From Epiperipatus broadwayi (lineage: Eukaryota; Onychophora; Udeonychophora; Euonychophora; Peripatidae), in the NCBI GenBank assembly GCA_028023455.1, contig JAQFVV010012971.1, positions 64,001-128,000 on the forward strand: DNA of 64,000 nucleotides. The letters run 5' to 3'. The position numbers and the translations under genes were made by a program. The first letter of the stretch is position 1. Each line of letters starts with the position of its first letter. Below are positions 36,995-48,010 of the stretch, piece after piece. The notes beneath the pieces are model-generated. The model was given only the letters and a program-made list of their open reading frames with translations, did not search any database and was not told where the DNA came from.

Positions 36995-37051
36995 AGGCTT
37001 TGTGATAATGAAGGAAATAAGCGGCTACAGAAGTCCATGGCCTGGAGCGGC
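36995..37051 (-). other. Candidate host exon with Kozak-type start
   Basis: Read on the minus strand, a pyrimidine-containing acceptor (TTTTCTTACACAG) precedes 57 nt, followed by the donor CCT|GTAAGTAA. Inside is GCCATGGAC, a strong start context at 37038-37036, open to the donor. Composition is clearly GC-richer than the surroundings. Just beyond (36937-36950, both strands) is GCGCGCATGTGCAG, close to an NRF1-type promoter element. The plus strand also shows an acceptor (TTACAG) and donor (GTAAGA), so direction is not certain. No family recognised. Confidence 0.3.
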
Positions 37052-37458
37052 CTGTGTAAGAAAATTTCAAATGACGAAAATCTCCTAAAGCAAAAAGAAA
37101 TTATAGTAAAACAAATATATAATAAAAGTAATAATAAATAAATAACCAGTTAATACAGCTACAGTTAAAGAGACGCCATTCTATTTAAATAATAAACACA
37201 AAAGACCAGGGGGAAAATACCATTCATATTCTAAGGAGACATATCTGTCATGCTACTTTATCAATAACTAATTAAATCGTTAAAATAAATTTGCTTTACT
37301 CTCATGTGTTAATTTTGCAGTATACAATACAATTTTACAAAGAAAATAAAGCTTAATATATTTGAATAAAAATTATTTACTCAACCCGCTTATTTTATAA
37401 AATTTTAAGTTATACTTCATCGATTAAAATATTAAAAATAAGCAATAAATAAATGATA
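37052..37458. other. AT-rich, nothing recognised
   Basis: No gene or repeat structure was seen. Confidence 0.4.
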
Positions 37459-37475
37459 ATCACAAACATAACAGC

Positions 37476-37550
37476 GCGACTGCCTTACAAGCAGTTGCCC
37501 GGGTTGCGGGTTCGCGTCCCGGCCAATGCTATGACACTTGAAAAAAAAAA
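37476..37550 (+). mobile_element. tRNA-Gly-derived mini-SINE, copy 4 (5' truncated)
   Basis: It starts inside the anticodon arm (GCGACTGCCTTACAAGCAGT) and keeps the B box (GGTTCGCGTCC) and A-tail. The perfect 17-bp target duplication ATCACAAACATAACAGC lies at 37459-37475 and 37551-37567, so it is a young insertion. Confidence 0.92.
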
Positions 37551-37567
37551 ATCACAAACATAACAGC

Positions 37568-39828
37568 TATAGCAAAAGATAAGAAAACAATTTGGCAAAA
37601 TGACTATCTAAACAACTGATAATTAATGGCAGTTACCTAAAAGATAATTCAGTCATATAACTCTTCAATAGGTCATTATAGAAAACAGTGAAAAAAAAGC
37701 ATTACTTTTGCCTGTAGCTAAGAATAACTATACAATTATTGGCCAATCCTGGATATTGCTATGGACCAACAATCTGAAGAATAATTTTTAAGCCTGGTTA
37801 AAGTTGTAAGTTTTTTTTAAGTTGCTGATTTAAACTAGATTTGAAACATAGTAAATAAATAGGTTACTCTAATTTGAGACTTGTTTATGGAAAGATTTTT
37901 TTTTTTTGAACAACAGCTTTATATTATCAATTCTGACCAAAACAATTTTCAGTTGTTTGGTCCATCTTTGATGACAAAATATTTGACAAGAATATATGGA
38001 AGTGGTTGAGACAACAGTCAAACAATTTTATAACTAATAAACTGGTGTAAATGGTGAAATCATGAATCATATAATTATATCTCCATACTGTTTATGAAGG
38101 TGGCATCAAAAGCAGTTTAATGTTTAAAATCATTTCATTAACATTAATTTGAGTGATTCCAGTTATCTTGTTTACTCTCAGTTGAGAATATTAAAATTAA
38201 TCATAACATAATTTGTAATTAATCCCTGTAATTCTAAATATACTATATTTTTTTCCTCTCCTTTTTTTTCCCTCACGGTTAATTCTTTTTCAATGGTTAT
38301 TATTACGTAAAGCATTACACACTTTTTGATTAATATTTTTTATTAGTCATAAATTAGATTAAAGATTATTCATTTAATGAACTACAAAAAATATTACATA
38401 CTTTTTAAATATTTTCCTAAACTTGTTTTATTACTAAAATAAATCCTATAAATAACATTAATATAATCAATAATTTATATTATAATACTAACAATAGCAT
38501 TATTTTTTTTATTTCCCAACATTTCAATTATTTAACAAATCTCTTTCAATTTTTAACAATATTTTAAAAATGTATTTAAAACAGACACACATCACCCAAA
38601 ATATAAAATATATCAAGAATATGAAATATAAATAAACAAATATTTTTACAAAATATGTTTTTACATTTTTAATTTTTAAAAGGTAGTTTTAGTAGATAAA
38701 TTTTTAACAGTTTTTCTTCATGAAAAAAATAAAAATTTAAAAAATACATTTTTGTAAAAATATATATGTATTTATATCACAGATTTTTGGTCTATTTTAT
38801 ATGTTTCTATTTTTTGCTTTTATTTTTTATTTCCAAAAAAAATGTTTCAAATATTTTTGAAATATTATTAACCTTGACAAAAATCATTAAATAATCAAAC
38901 TGTTGCTTGTATAGCAGAAAATAATGTTAATCAAAAAAATCACTTAATTCTCCAGCTCACACAATATGATAAAGAATAGCATCTCTCCACTCTCACACCA
39001 CCTATTGTAAGATTGAATAATCAGTGATTAACAGATATTTTACTATAGTTAAAATTTCCAGAATTTAGTTTAATAAAGTCAAAAAAACACAGTAGATTCA
39101 TGAACAATACTGTATGTAGCTACATGATCCTCAGTTATATGTTATCCAAAGAAAAATGTAAACTAACAAACAAAAAAAATCATTAAAATTTACAATTTTT
39201 ATGATATTTCAGCAGCCATTTTTTCTTCTCTGAGCACTATACAGCATTGTATTTCAAAAAAATATGTAAATAAATTTTATAAGATAGTAGCTATTTTTTA
39301 ATAACATTTCTTTGGTTTAGATTAAAATCACATACATTTTATTCTTTCTTTATTACACTTTTCATGTTTGATGCACAGTATTTTGCATAATAAATCATTT
39401 ACTGAATATAATGCTAAACACTTTACAAAATGTAAGAACATACTAAAAGTTGATATTGATTTTAAAATGACAACCCAGTTATAATGATCCTAATTTCTTG
39501 ATGACAAGATTGCTAAAGTTAAAAAAAGTTACTGAAACAAAAAGAAATATCAACTACAGTATATGTAATAGCAATGAAAATTAGACATTCATTATTTATT
39601 TTATTTTACAAATAAAAATGTGATAGTTAGTTTTATTTCTTATTCTCATTGCTTCAGTGAGAGCATTAGTGAATGCACACTCAGTAAAATATATGTAAAT
39701 ATATCCTTTCAATTTGTTATTTATAACTGTACTGTTATTATTATTTAAATTTTGTTTATACTGTCATCTTAATTTATCTATGCATATTATACATATAAAA
39801 AGCATCTGCATTATATATATATATATAT
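37568..39828. other. Very AT-rich, nothing recognised
   Basis: 2.3 kb of low-complexity sequence. No coding signal or repeat structure was seen. A (TA)n tract ends it. Confidence 0.4.
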
Positions 39829-42800
39829 TGTAATGATCCAGAGAAAGGAGCTTAATGTGATCTGCACTACAGGGTGCCATCTAGGCATTTGAACCTAGAA
39901 AAATTTATAAAGTAGGCAGATACGTAAGTCAAAAAAAAATTTTTTTTTTTTTTATAAATTTTGATTCTGGTCGTTAGCCCATTGTCACTAGCTCAGGGAG
40001 TAGCAGAGATTTAATAATATAATATCTTATCTAATTATATTTCAATATTAAAAAATAAATAAAATAAGCCACTGCCAGTAATTAACATACAAAAATTTAT
40101 TTACGCATATATATATATATAAGATTTAACATTATTATTTTAATATGTTTACTTTAAACATTTAACATTATTTTTACTTTTATTTTAGATTTTTAATTTA
40201 CATTTTAAATTTCATACTATTATTAGTTCGCACAGATTTGTTTAAAATGTTGAGTATAGATCGGTTACATAGATTCCACAGTTAAAAACATTTCAAAATA
40301 AACATAAACGATCAAAATACAAAATCATTGATACCGTCAATTGCAGAGGGAAATTTATAAGTAACCCAATAGCATTCACCATAAGATGCTTGCATTAACA
40401 CCAATAACTTAAAAGACCTCCAAATAAATACATTTTAGATACTCACCGTAAGGTATCATTATTTATCGAATGTCTATATATTTTGATCAAATATGAAAAC
40501 CCAAAACATAATTAATCGATAACGAATCCATGCAAGCGTCTATAAACAACTTAAATTTAATGCATTTTTATTTAGTGTCAAATATGAATAGACTACATAG
40601 ATTTGCATTTGAAGATAAAACATTCTATCCCTATTTAACCTTAGGCTAAAAGTTCGCAGTCAAACTGGCGTCAATCCATCTGATACATCGATGTATTCAA
40701 TGTAATATGAAATATGGCAGCACAAAAAGTTAAGAGAAGAAATTGCCTCTCATCAGATAGGAATACTACATCTATCTGACAAGAAGAGCAATAAAAAAAC
40801 TCCATAGAAAGGAACTGCATTCTCCATCTTATAATTCCTTCCATAGGCAAACTGAAGTGTGCGGCATATACTAGCGATTCTGCCTGTAGCGAATCTTGCA
40901 TTACATCTACTAACTACACCAATATATCCAATCCATTGACCTAATTCAACAATGACACAAATAACCTAAGATTATACTCCCCTAATATAACTTTACAAAT
41001 CTATACAGCCATTCACGCCCGACTTAAGTTTAACCTTTTAACTGTTTGACTCGTTCTTAATCGAGGCAATTTTTGATACATATTCGTTTTAATCGAGTAA
41101 ATTTGACATCGCTGTAAATTGCTTAGTTTTTGGACTACGTTTACGGTTTTAACGTCATTTTTTAGAACGCAAAAAGTTTTATAATATACTGCCATCTATT
41201 GAATTATTTTACAAGTAAAAAATCAATTAATTGATGATTTATGTCAAACAAAAACTAAGCACTGCCTTTTCACATCTTTTCTTGAATCTTATTGGCTGTT
41301 GAAATTTTGTAAACAAAAGAAAATGGAAAAGCTCCGCCTTCTCATCATCTTTTCTTGAATCTTATTGGCTGTTAAAATTTTTATATGGCTGCCAAAAATT
41401 AAAAATTTACGAACGCTTTTGTTTTATTTTGAAAATGATAAACGAATGTTTTAGAGCATTTTAAAAATATTTTTTGATGAAATACAAATAAAATACAAAT
41501 TATTTTCATATAATATGTCAAAAATAAATATTATTTTACAAAAATAGTTACGATTTTAGCAAGAATTATTTATTTATTGCAAAGTCGGGAAAAAAAAATC
41601 ATAACGTGAAATTATGATTGCCGTTTCTTTTCATGTCAACCGTAACAAATATTTTTAAAATTAAAAATCAAAATTTATTTTTGAACAAACTTTCGTTTAT
41701 TTTTATAATGTGAGAAATTACTAATATACTTTTTAAAAACGAAACTAAAGTGAATATATTTAAAAAAACGGTCAATAACTTTTGAAAAATTGATACATTA
41801 TTTTGTGCATCGGCTAATTAAAAGCTTTGAGTGATACCACCTGCAGCGAATGAACAATTGGACAGTTAAAGGGTTAATATTGAAATATTTTAATTTATCG
41901 GAAAACAAAAATCATAATAAAACTTAAAGAACAAAAAATATAAATGGAAATGATTTAAAATAAAAATAAAAAATACATCAAATAATACTATTAATAAAGA
42001 ATTTAGTTTGGTCAGATAGGATTCTATTGCATTATTTACTAAAAGGTTTTAAAATTTAGAGTTCTTATTTTTTCAAGTGAATATAAAGTTCTTATGATTT
42101 TTAAAATGTCCAACTTTATCCATTGCTTGCCATGAACATGAATTCCCATGCTGTCCTAAAGAGGTTGGTATTCATGTAGCCGTTGTTTTATTTATTCATC
42201 TGGAGGTTTTTTACTTTAGTTGGTCCTCAATTTAGAAAACGATAGTTCATTTCTCCTTCTTTCTTAGCAGAACTGAAAGAGATTGAAGAGTGCGTCTTTT
42301 CAATCCCTTCTCCTTCATCCTGCACTACCACATAGTCACATCGTATACTCTTTCTAATAACTAATTAATTATTTATTTCCAAACCTTTTCCTTTTATACA
42401 TAATTTTGTGGATTAACTCAACATTACATCATGATGGTGAAGACCTTTTTGTTGAGGTCTGATTTCCCAATGGATTTCTTTCATTTGCTATTAGTTTCTA
42501 TTGTTTTCCTATCTGACCATTGCTTACACATTTCAATGCCCAAGGCTAGTTTACATTGACTAATTAAAACAATCATTTCCAATTTCTGATTACTTAATGT
42601 GTTTTCCAAAATTAAAGATATATTTTTATCTCTAAATCTTTTTAAGTTTTTGCTTTTAAAATATTTTTTTTATTTTTAATAAAGTTTTATTTTAATAATA
42701 ATTTTTTTATTATTATCTGTGCAATTTTATATATATATACGAGTTTAAGATGATTTTTTAATTTTCAATTTTTAATTCTTAAAAAAGAAGTTTTTATTTG

Positions 42801-42865
42801 CGAACTTTTATTCTTTTAATGTTTACTAATAAAAAACAATGTAACGTATGTATGTGCCCGTTACA
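39829..42865 (-). mobile_element. LTR-like element copy 1, with nested piggyBac-like MITE
   Basis: Ends are TGTAATGATC on the left and CCCGTTACA on the right, with (TA)n outside both. Without the MITE it is about 2.19 kb. Read on the minus strand it has a TATA box (GTATAAAAGG, about 42390-42400) and it aligns with the copy at 58.7-60.8 kb from end to end. There is no long ORF. Size, TG...CA ends and TATA box suggest a solo LTR, but a complete non-autonomous element is not excluded. Confidence 0.7.
41034..41873. mobile_element. piggyBac-like MITE in TTAA site, 840 bp
   Basis: Flanked by TTAA at 41030-41033 and 41874-41877. Terminal inverted repeats start CCTTTTAACTGTTTGAC and, on the other strand, CCCTTTAACTGTCCAAT, and end GTTC at about 22-23 bp. 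TTAA duplication and CCYT ends are the piggyBac hallmarks. The homologous positions in copies 2 and 3 (about 43910 and 59625-59628) have a single TTAA and no insert. There is no transposase. It holds a tandem pair of CTTTTCTTGAATCTTATTGG (41277 and 41348). Confidence 0.9.
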
Positions 42866-42881
42866 ATATATATATATATAT
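42866..42881. repeat. (AT)n junction between head-to-head elements
   Basis: A short alternating AT tract is the only spacer between copies 1 and 2 of the LTR-like family. Confidence 0.9.
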
Positions 42882-44805
42882 TGTAAAATGTTTTGTTAAG
42901 CGTATATATTCGCACAGAGGCAAAACTTTAAAAATATTTTTTTAAAAAACAAATAAATAAGTATTTGAGCATACTTTTTATAAAAAGGTACAAGATTTAA
43001 AGATAAAATCTTTTTGTAAATGGAAATTATTGTTTATTAATTATCCTAAAGCTGTGTAATTAAAAAGTCAGATCAAAAATAGATAAGAGAATAAAGAGAT
43101 TTTAGCTTGACCAATGGAAGCAAATAAAGGCCCAGACCATAACAAAAAAATGGAACAGTGATATTTTTGTTCGTGGAATCCATAGGAGGACTATAAAAAT
43201 AAAAATATTGAGTTCCAGTGAGTTTCCAACTTGTTTCGGTAAGAAGAATGACAAGACGCACTTGTCGTTCTCTATCACTTATTTTAAAAATGAAAAGACT
43301 GTGATACCAGAATGAAACGAGCTAATGCCACCTCCAGAACATTATCTTCCAATGGAGATGTCATGGGAATTAAAAAACAGGAACCTGGACTCTTCTACCG
43401 TAAGCTATATGAACTGAACAATTGTTAAAATCATAAAATTAATTAAGAACTTTCGGTCAAGAGTTGACAAATTAATAAACAAGCCAACTTAAATGTTAAA
43501 ATGGACTCTTATCTGACTTTTGTAAGTTTTTAGATCAAATTAATGTTTAAATTTATATGTTTTGCATTGATAAACATCATTTCCATTTTTTTTTCTTATT
43601 GTATAAATTATTTAAATGCATGAAATTTAAGTTGGGTATAGACGTTGCATGGATTCGTTAACGGTTAATTGTGTTGCTGTTTCATATTTGATTGGAATAT
43701 ATAGGTCATTGGTGTCATTGTGGCATCTTATGTTGAATGCTACTGGGCTTCTTGTATTCCCTCTGTAACTGACATTATCGATGACTTTGTATTTTGATCA
43801 GTTATGTTTATTCTGGAACGTTTTAACCATGGAATCTATGCAGCCGATCTATACTCGACAATATAAAACAAATTGTATAAAATTCATCTGTGCAAACGTA
43901 TCTAAATGTTAAATTTAAGTCAGGTGTGAATGGCTATATAGATTTGTAAAGTTATATATATAGTTTAAGGGAGGGTAATCTTAGGTTATTCATTTCGTAG
44001 TTGAATTAGCTCAATGGATTGGATATATTTGTGTAATTAGTAGATGTAGTATGAGATCCGCTATGGGCAGGATTGCATATATATGCCACACACCTTCTGT
44101 TTGCCTGTGGAGGGGGTTGTAAGTTGGCAAAGGACCAAAGTCCATTCCTATGGAGTTTTTTGTTTATTGTTCTACTCACCAACAGATGTAGCATTCCTGT
44201 TGGTGGAGAGACAATGTCTTTTCTAACTCTACTTACTTTTCAGATGTACATTCCTGACAGTATAGTATTTTGTGTTGTCATATTTTCATGCTACATTGAA
44301 TACATAAATGTATCAGATGGATTGGTGCTGGTTTGACTGCGAACTTTTGGCCTAAGGTTAAATAAGGAAAAGAATATTTTCTTTTCAAATGCAGATCTAT
44401 GTAGTCTATTCATACTCGACTCACTAAATAAATATTAAACTCATTATTGCAATCTATTTAAATGTAAAATTAAAAGTTAATATAAAAATCTAAAATGTTA
44501 AATTTATTCCTCAAAATTTAAAATGATTCAAAATTTATATGTGCGTAAATAAATATTTGTTTGTTATTTACTGGCAGTGGCTTTTATTTTTTATATATAT
44601 TTGAGATACAAATTAATCAAGTTATTTATTATCTCTGCATCTCCATGAGCTAGTGACTTGGGCTAATGATCTAAATATTTAAATAAAGTGGAATCTTAAC
44701 AGCACGTATCTGCCTACTCTATAAATTTTTCTAGGCTTAAATACCTAGATGGCGCCCTGTAGTGCAGATTGCAGTTAGATTCGAATTCCACTTTCTTTTG
44801 GATCG

Positions 44806-44810
<5 letters not shown>
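42882..44810 (+). mobile_element. LTR-like element copy 2, internally rearranged
   Basis: It starts TGTAAAATG and ends GATCGTTATA, with (TA)n on both sides and a TATA-like GACTATAAAAAT near 43190. Its 3' half aligns with copies 1 and 3. However, a segment (about 43630-43905, with TGGGTATAGACG and GTATTTTGATCA) lies before the AAGTCAGG[CT]GTGAATGGC block, whereas in copies 1 and 3 it lies after that block. Confidence 0.7.
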
Positions 44811-44840
<30 letters not shown>

Positions 44841-44884
44841 GTAAAATAAAATACAATACCTGTTATAAAATATTATATATATAA
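44811..44884. repeat. (AT)n microsatellite and short AT-rich spacer
   Basis: About 27 bases of alternating AT follow copy 2 directly. Confidence 0.9.
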
Positions 44885-45466
44885 AAAAAATGTTTAATGG
44901 TAAATACAATATTATAGTTTAAATTCTTTTGTAGCACTTTCAATTATGTGGTAATTCTTGTCAGCTTTAACTGAATTGCAATTTTTTTAAAACTTAATGT
45001 GAAGTATATTTCCATAAGCTGTGTATGGCTGTATTTGCAACTTGCCTATTAATAATATCATTCTTATATTTATCAATCAAAATTGCCTCTTTAATTTTCC
45101 TCTGTTTATGATGTCTTTCTTCCATTAATATTTTTATTTCATTAGTATTAAATATAAATCTATAATTACAAGTCTTTTTATGGTCAAAAAATATTGAAGC
45201 TGTATTAAATTGACTATTTGCATTATTTTTAATTCGATTATACAATAATTGATGTTCCTTCAATCTTTTCTCCATAGAATATTTCGATTCACCGATATAT
45301 AATTTCTGACATTCACGTGAAATCTGGTAAATTATGTTACTTCTTTGCAATTTAGGAATTATACTCTTAGAATTATTAATCAATCGATTAACATTCAGAG
45401 GAACACAAAATGAAATATTATACTTTTCTTTAAATATATTCTTAATTAATTTAGATTTCATGTTAT
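44885..45466 (-). pseudogene. Penelope-like element 3' fragment, GIY-YIG domain (copy 1)
   Basis: The minus-strand ORF (45461-44994) covers the end of the PLE polyprotein: a linker, then the GIY-YIG endonuclease (IIYQISRECQKLYIGES at about residues 44-60, conserved R and RLKEHQ). An N-terminal CxxC-type motif common in PLE linkers is not obvious. The 3' untranslated part (44993-44885) holds a hammerhead-like core. The RT domain is absent, and the fragment is broken at 45466, where it abuts copy 2 head to head. Confidence 0.85.
44938..44964 (-). ncRNA. Hammerhead-like core in PLE 3' region, decayed
   Basis: On the minus strand CUGACAA (G8 to A), an AAUUA/UAAUU helix II and GAAA. It is the counterpart of 46133-46167. 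Confidence 0.4.
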
Positions 45467-46215
45467 TTATAAGTGATAAAATTTTAAATATTGAACTCTT
45501 TGCTAATGAACTTTTAAAGGTTGGTTATGATAAAAACCAAATTTTGTGTACAGTAAATTCATTTAATAATAAGAAAAGTATTTGCAGTGTTAGTTTAGGT
45601 AATAAAAAATGGATATCTATGCCATTTATAAATAACATGTAATCTAAATTAATTAAGAACATATTTAAAGAAAAGTATAATATTTCATTTTGTGTTCATC
45701 CAAATGTTAATCGATTGATTAATAATTCTAAGAGTATAATTCCTAAATTGCAAAGAAGTAATATAATTTACCAGGTTTCATGTGGATGTCAGAAATTATA
45801 TATCAGTGAATCGAGATGTTCTGTGGAGAAAAGATTGAAGGAGCATCAATTATTATATAATCAAATTAAAAATAATGCAAATAATCAATTTAATACAGCT
45901 TCAGTATTCTTTGACCATGAAAAGACTTGTAATTATAGATTTACATTTAACAGTAGTGAAATAAAAATATTAATGGAAGAAAGAAATCATAAAAAGTGGA
46001 AAATTAAAGAGACAATTTTGATTGATAAATATAAGAATGATGTTATTAATTGGCAAGTTGCAAATACGGCCATACACAGCTTATGGAAATATACAAAACA
46101 TTACTTTTAAAAATTTTGAAATTCTGTTAAAGCTGACGAGGATTACACTACTACCACGTAATCGAAAGCGCTACAAAGAATTTAAACTATAATATTGTAT
46201 TTACCGTTAAAAAAG
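45467..46215 (+). pseudogene. Penelope-like element 3' fragment, GIY-YIG domain (copy 2)
   Basis: Frame 45470-45642 reads ILNIELFANELLKVGYDKNQ..., then SLGNKKWISMPFINNM, and stops. The same frame continues as SKLIKNIFKEKYNISFC into 45715-46110 with the GIY-YIG domain (IIYQVSCGCQKLYISES: the Y-I-G reads Y-I-S, so the domain is damaged). The 3' region matches copy 1. It starts abruptly at the head-to-head junction. Lack of RT makes it a fragment. Confidence 0.85.
46133..46167 (+). ncRNA. Hammerhead-like core in PLE 3' region
   Basis: CUGACGA (46133-46139), a GAUUAC/GUAAUC stem with an 11-nt loop, then GAAA (46164-46167). It matches the CUGANGA...GAAA core, but one base separates the core from helix II, and helices I and III are poor, so activity is doubtful. 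Confidence 0.45.
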
Positions 46216-46560
46216 TTATATATATATGGGGGAGGTGCATTCTGAAAAGAACTGTACACTTGCTGTTCTGTAAGCAATATGTATTCTCTTGTATTTACTG
46301 TTGATCAAAAAAATTATTACACATTATATACATTTGTACTTTAGAGGGGTTTGGAACAAAATACATTCTAGTTCATGGCATTTTTGTTACTTTTAATTGT
46401 TAGACCTTTTATTACAGGACACAAACATCCTAAAAGCAACTATAATTTACTGGTGAATGGGTTCTTTGTATTTACTATCTTTGTTATAATTCTTAGTAGA
46501 ATGTTAGTTATTTTCTTATTGATCTTCTTTAAGTTTAAACCGTTTGCAAAATCAGTCAGT
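46216..46560. other. AT-rich, nothing recognised
   Basis: The ORF 46375-46566 is hydrophobic but without any family resemblance that I can see. Confidence 0.35.
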
Positions 46561-46561
46561 A

Positions 46562-47020
46562 GTTAAAATTATTATCAAGTTCTAATTAATATAATTAGAG
46601 AGCTTCTAAAAATATTAACTATTAATACTTTATTTCTTAATAATTCTTATCTCTTACTTTGGCATTAATATGCACCTTACATCTCATGAATCAATGATCA
46701 CTTTTTATTTTTAATCTATTAAGAATATTTTCTATGATAAAATTTATTAAGAATATTTTAATCTTAAAATATAGATTTTCTGTTAATCAAAATATAATTA
46801 AATTTTGCTGTACTTTCATTTAAATGTTTCCATATCTATTTTCATTCTGCATCTTTTTTTCAAAAAAAGAATTCATAATACAAAGTTTTTCTTTCTTTAA
46901 TAATCTCCACAGGTCCATGACCACTCTCATCTTTGTTACCATAACCAAATTTTTCCACAAGCTTTGACTTTCTAATCATTATCAGTTCTAGAATTAAATT
47001 CTACTATAACAATTTACAGT
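46562..47020 (-). pseudogene. RTE-type LINE endonuclease fragment (copy C)
   Basis: The plus-strand sequence aligns with 58100-58310 of copy B: TTTGGCATTAATATGCACCT against TTTTGCATTAACATGTATCT, then TGATCACTT, TATTAAGAA and TTTTCTGTTAATCAAAATATAAT. On the minus strand an upstream FGYGNKDESGHGPVEI-like segment and KWIWKHLNE fit the RTE endonuclease. Stops are present. Confidence 0.7.
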
Positions 47021-47248
47021 GTTGCTTGGTCTGATAAAAAACACTTTATACATCCATAAAAAAATTCTATTACTTCATCACAGTAATAACTTTTTGAGAT
47101 ATATACTTGAATTATTTATACTTGGTATTTTAAGTTAAATAACTAATTTTGCTACTTTGGCTAATATACTACTAATCTCCACAATTTTATTTTTAATAAA
47201 TCCCACTCCATTTTTGCCTCCAATATTTATGCCTTAGTTGTAATATAT

Positions 47249-47467
47249 TGTAACGGTCAGGTTTGTACATTTGCTCAACAGACCGAGAGTCCGAGCCAGA
47301 GAACCAACGGCTGACCAAGTCGGGATAGTAATATTCTACGTCTGACCATATTTCAACTCTCTTACACGTGCTTCCAAGCCAATCCATGGACAATAACATA
47401 CCTGAAGTTATACTCGATATCTCTTTAGTCACGTTCCAGCAATAGCAAAGCGGTAAAATAAGAGACA
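47249..47467 (-). repeat. 219-bp LTR of a further LTR element, with polypurine tract
   Basis: On the minus strand it reads TGTCTCTTATT...GACCGTTACA, a TG...CA LTR, preceded by a G10 tract (complement of 47468-47477) that looks like a polypurine tract. The flank on the other side is TATAT, with no matching duplication. It is therefore probably the 3' LTR of an otherwise truncated element. The ORF on the minus strand (47193-47468) spans it and is not a credible gene. Confidence 0.6.
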
Positions 47468-47599
47468 CCCCCCCCCCACATGATATTATATAACTTAACT
47501 AGTGATACATAAAGTAATGAGCAAGAATGGAGACTGAGATAAATTTATATTTCATAAATTTAATGTAAAGCTTAATAAGTTAGAAAGCAAAATAAATTA

Positions 47600-48010
47600 T
47601 GTACATGTTCACAAACAGGTGGGTGAATACTCAGAGTTATAAAGAATATAATAATGCAAATTATATAGGGCCCACATGCAAGTGAGTGGATACTTAGGTT
47701 TACAAAAAATATGATAATGCAAATTATATAGTGCTCACATGCATGTGAGTGAATACTTGGGTTTACAAAGAATATTAATGAATAGTCAGTAAATGATAAT
47801 GCAAATTATATATATATATATATATATAATTTGCATTATCATTTATGCAAATATATATATATATATATACTGTTCACACACAGGTGAGTGAATACTTAGA
47901 TTTACAAAATGCTTAATGTGATGATCAATAAACAATAAACAAAGCCAATTATATTTGCTCACGTGCATGTGAGTGAAATTTAGATTTGCAAAATGTTTTA
48001 TTAGATTATG
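47600..48010. repeat. Minisatellite with palindromic core, 5 units
   Basis: Units centre on [CT]TCAC[AG][TC]GCATGTGAGTGAATACTT at about 47610, 47670, 47734, 47874 and 47957. Spacing is 60-140 bp owing to AT expansions. CTCACATGCATGTGAG at 47734-47749 is a perfect palindrome. Confidence 0.85.
47791..47844. repeat. 54-bp perfect palindrome
   Basis: AAATGATAATGCAAATTATA, an alternating TA centre, then the exact reverse complement. It lies within the minisatellite. Confidence 0.92.

Noticed and set aside
40738-40770. Hammerhead in LTR-like copy 1 (minus-strand CTGATGAGAGG)
   Set aside because: No GAAA or pairing partners at the right distance, and copy 2 lacks the motif.
40671-40901. Protein-coding gene in LTR-like copy 1
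   Set aside because: The matching region of copies 2 and 3 has stops and frame breaks; no domain.
47193-47468. 91-codon minus-strand gene
   Set aside because: It coincides with an LTR and its G-tract; explained by the LTR.
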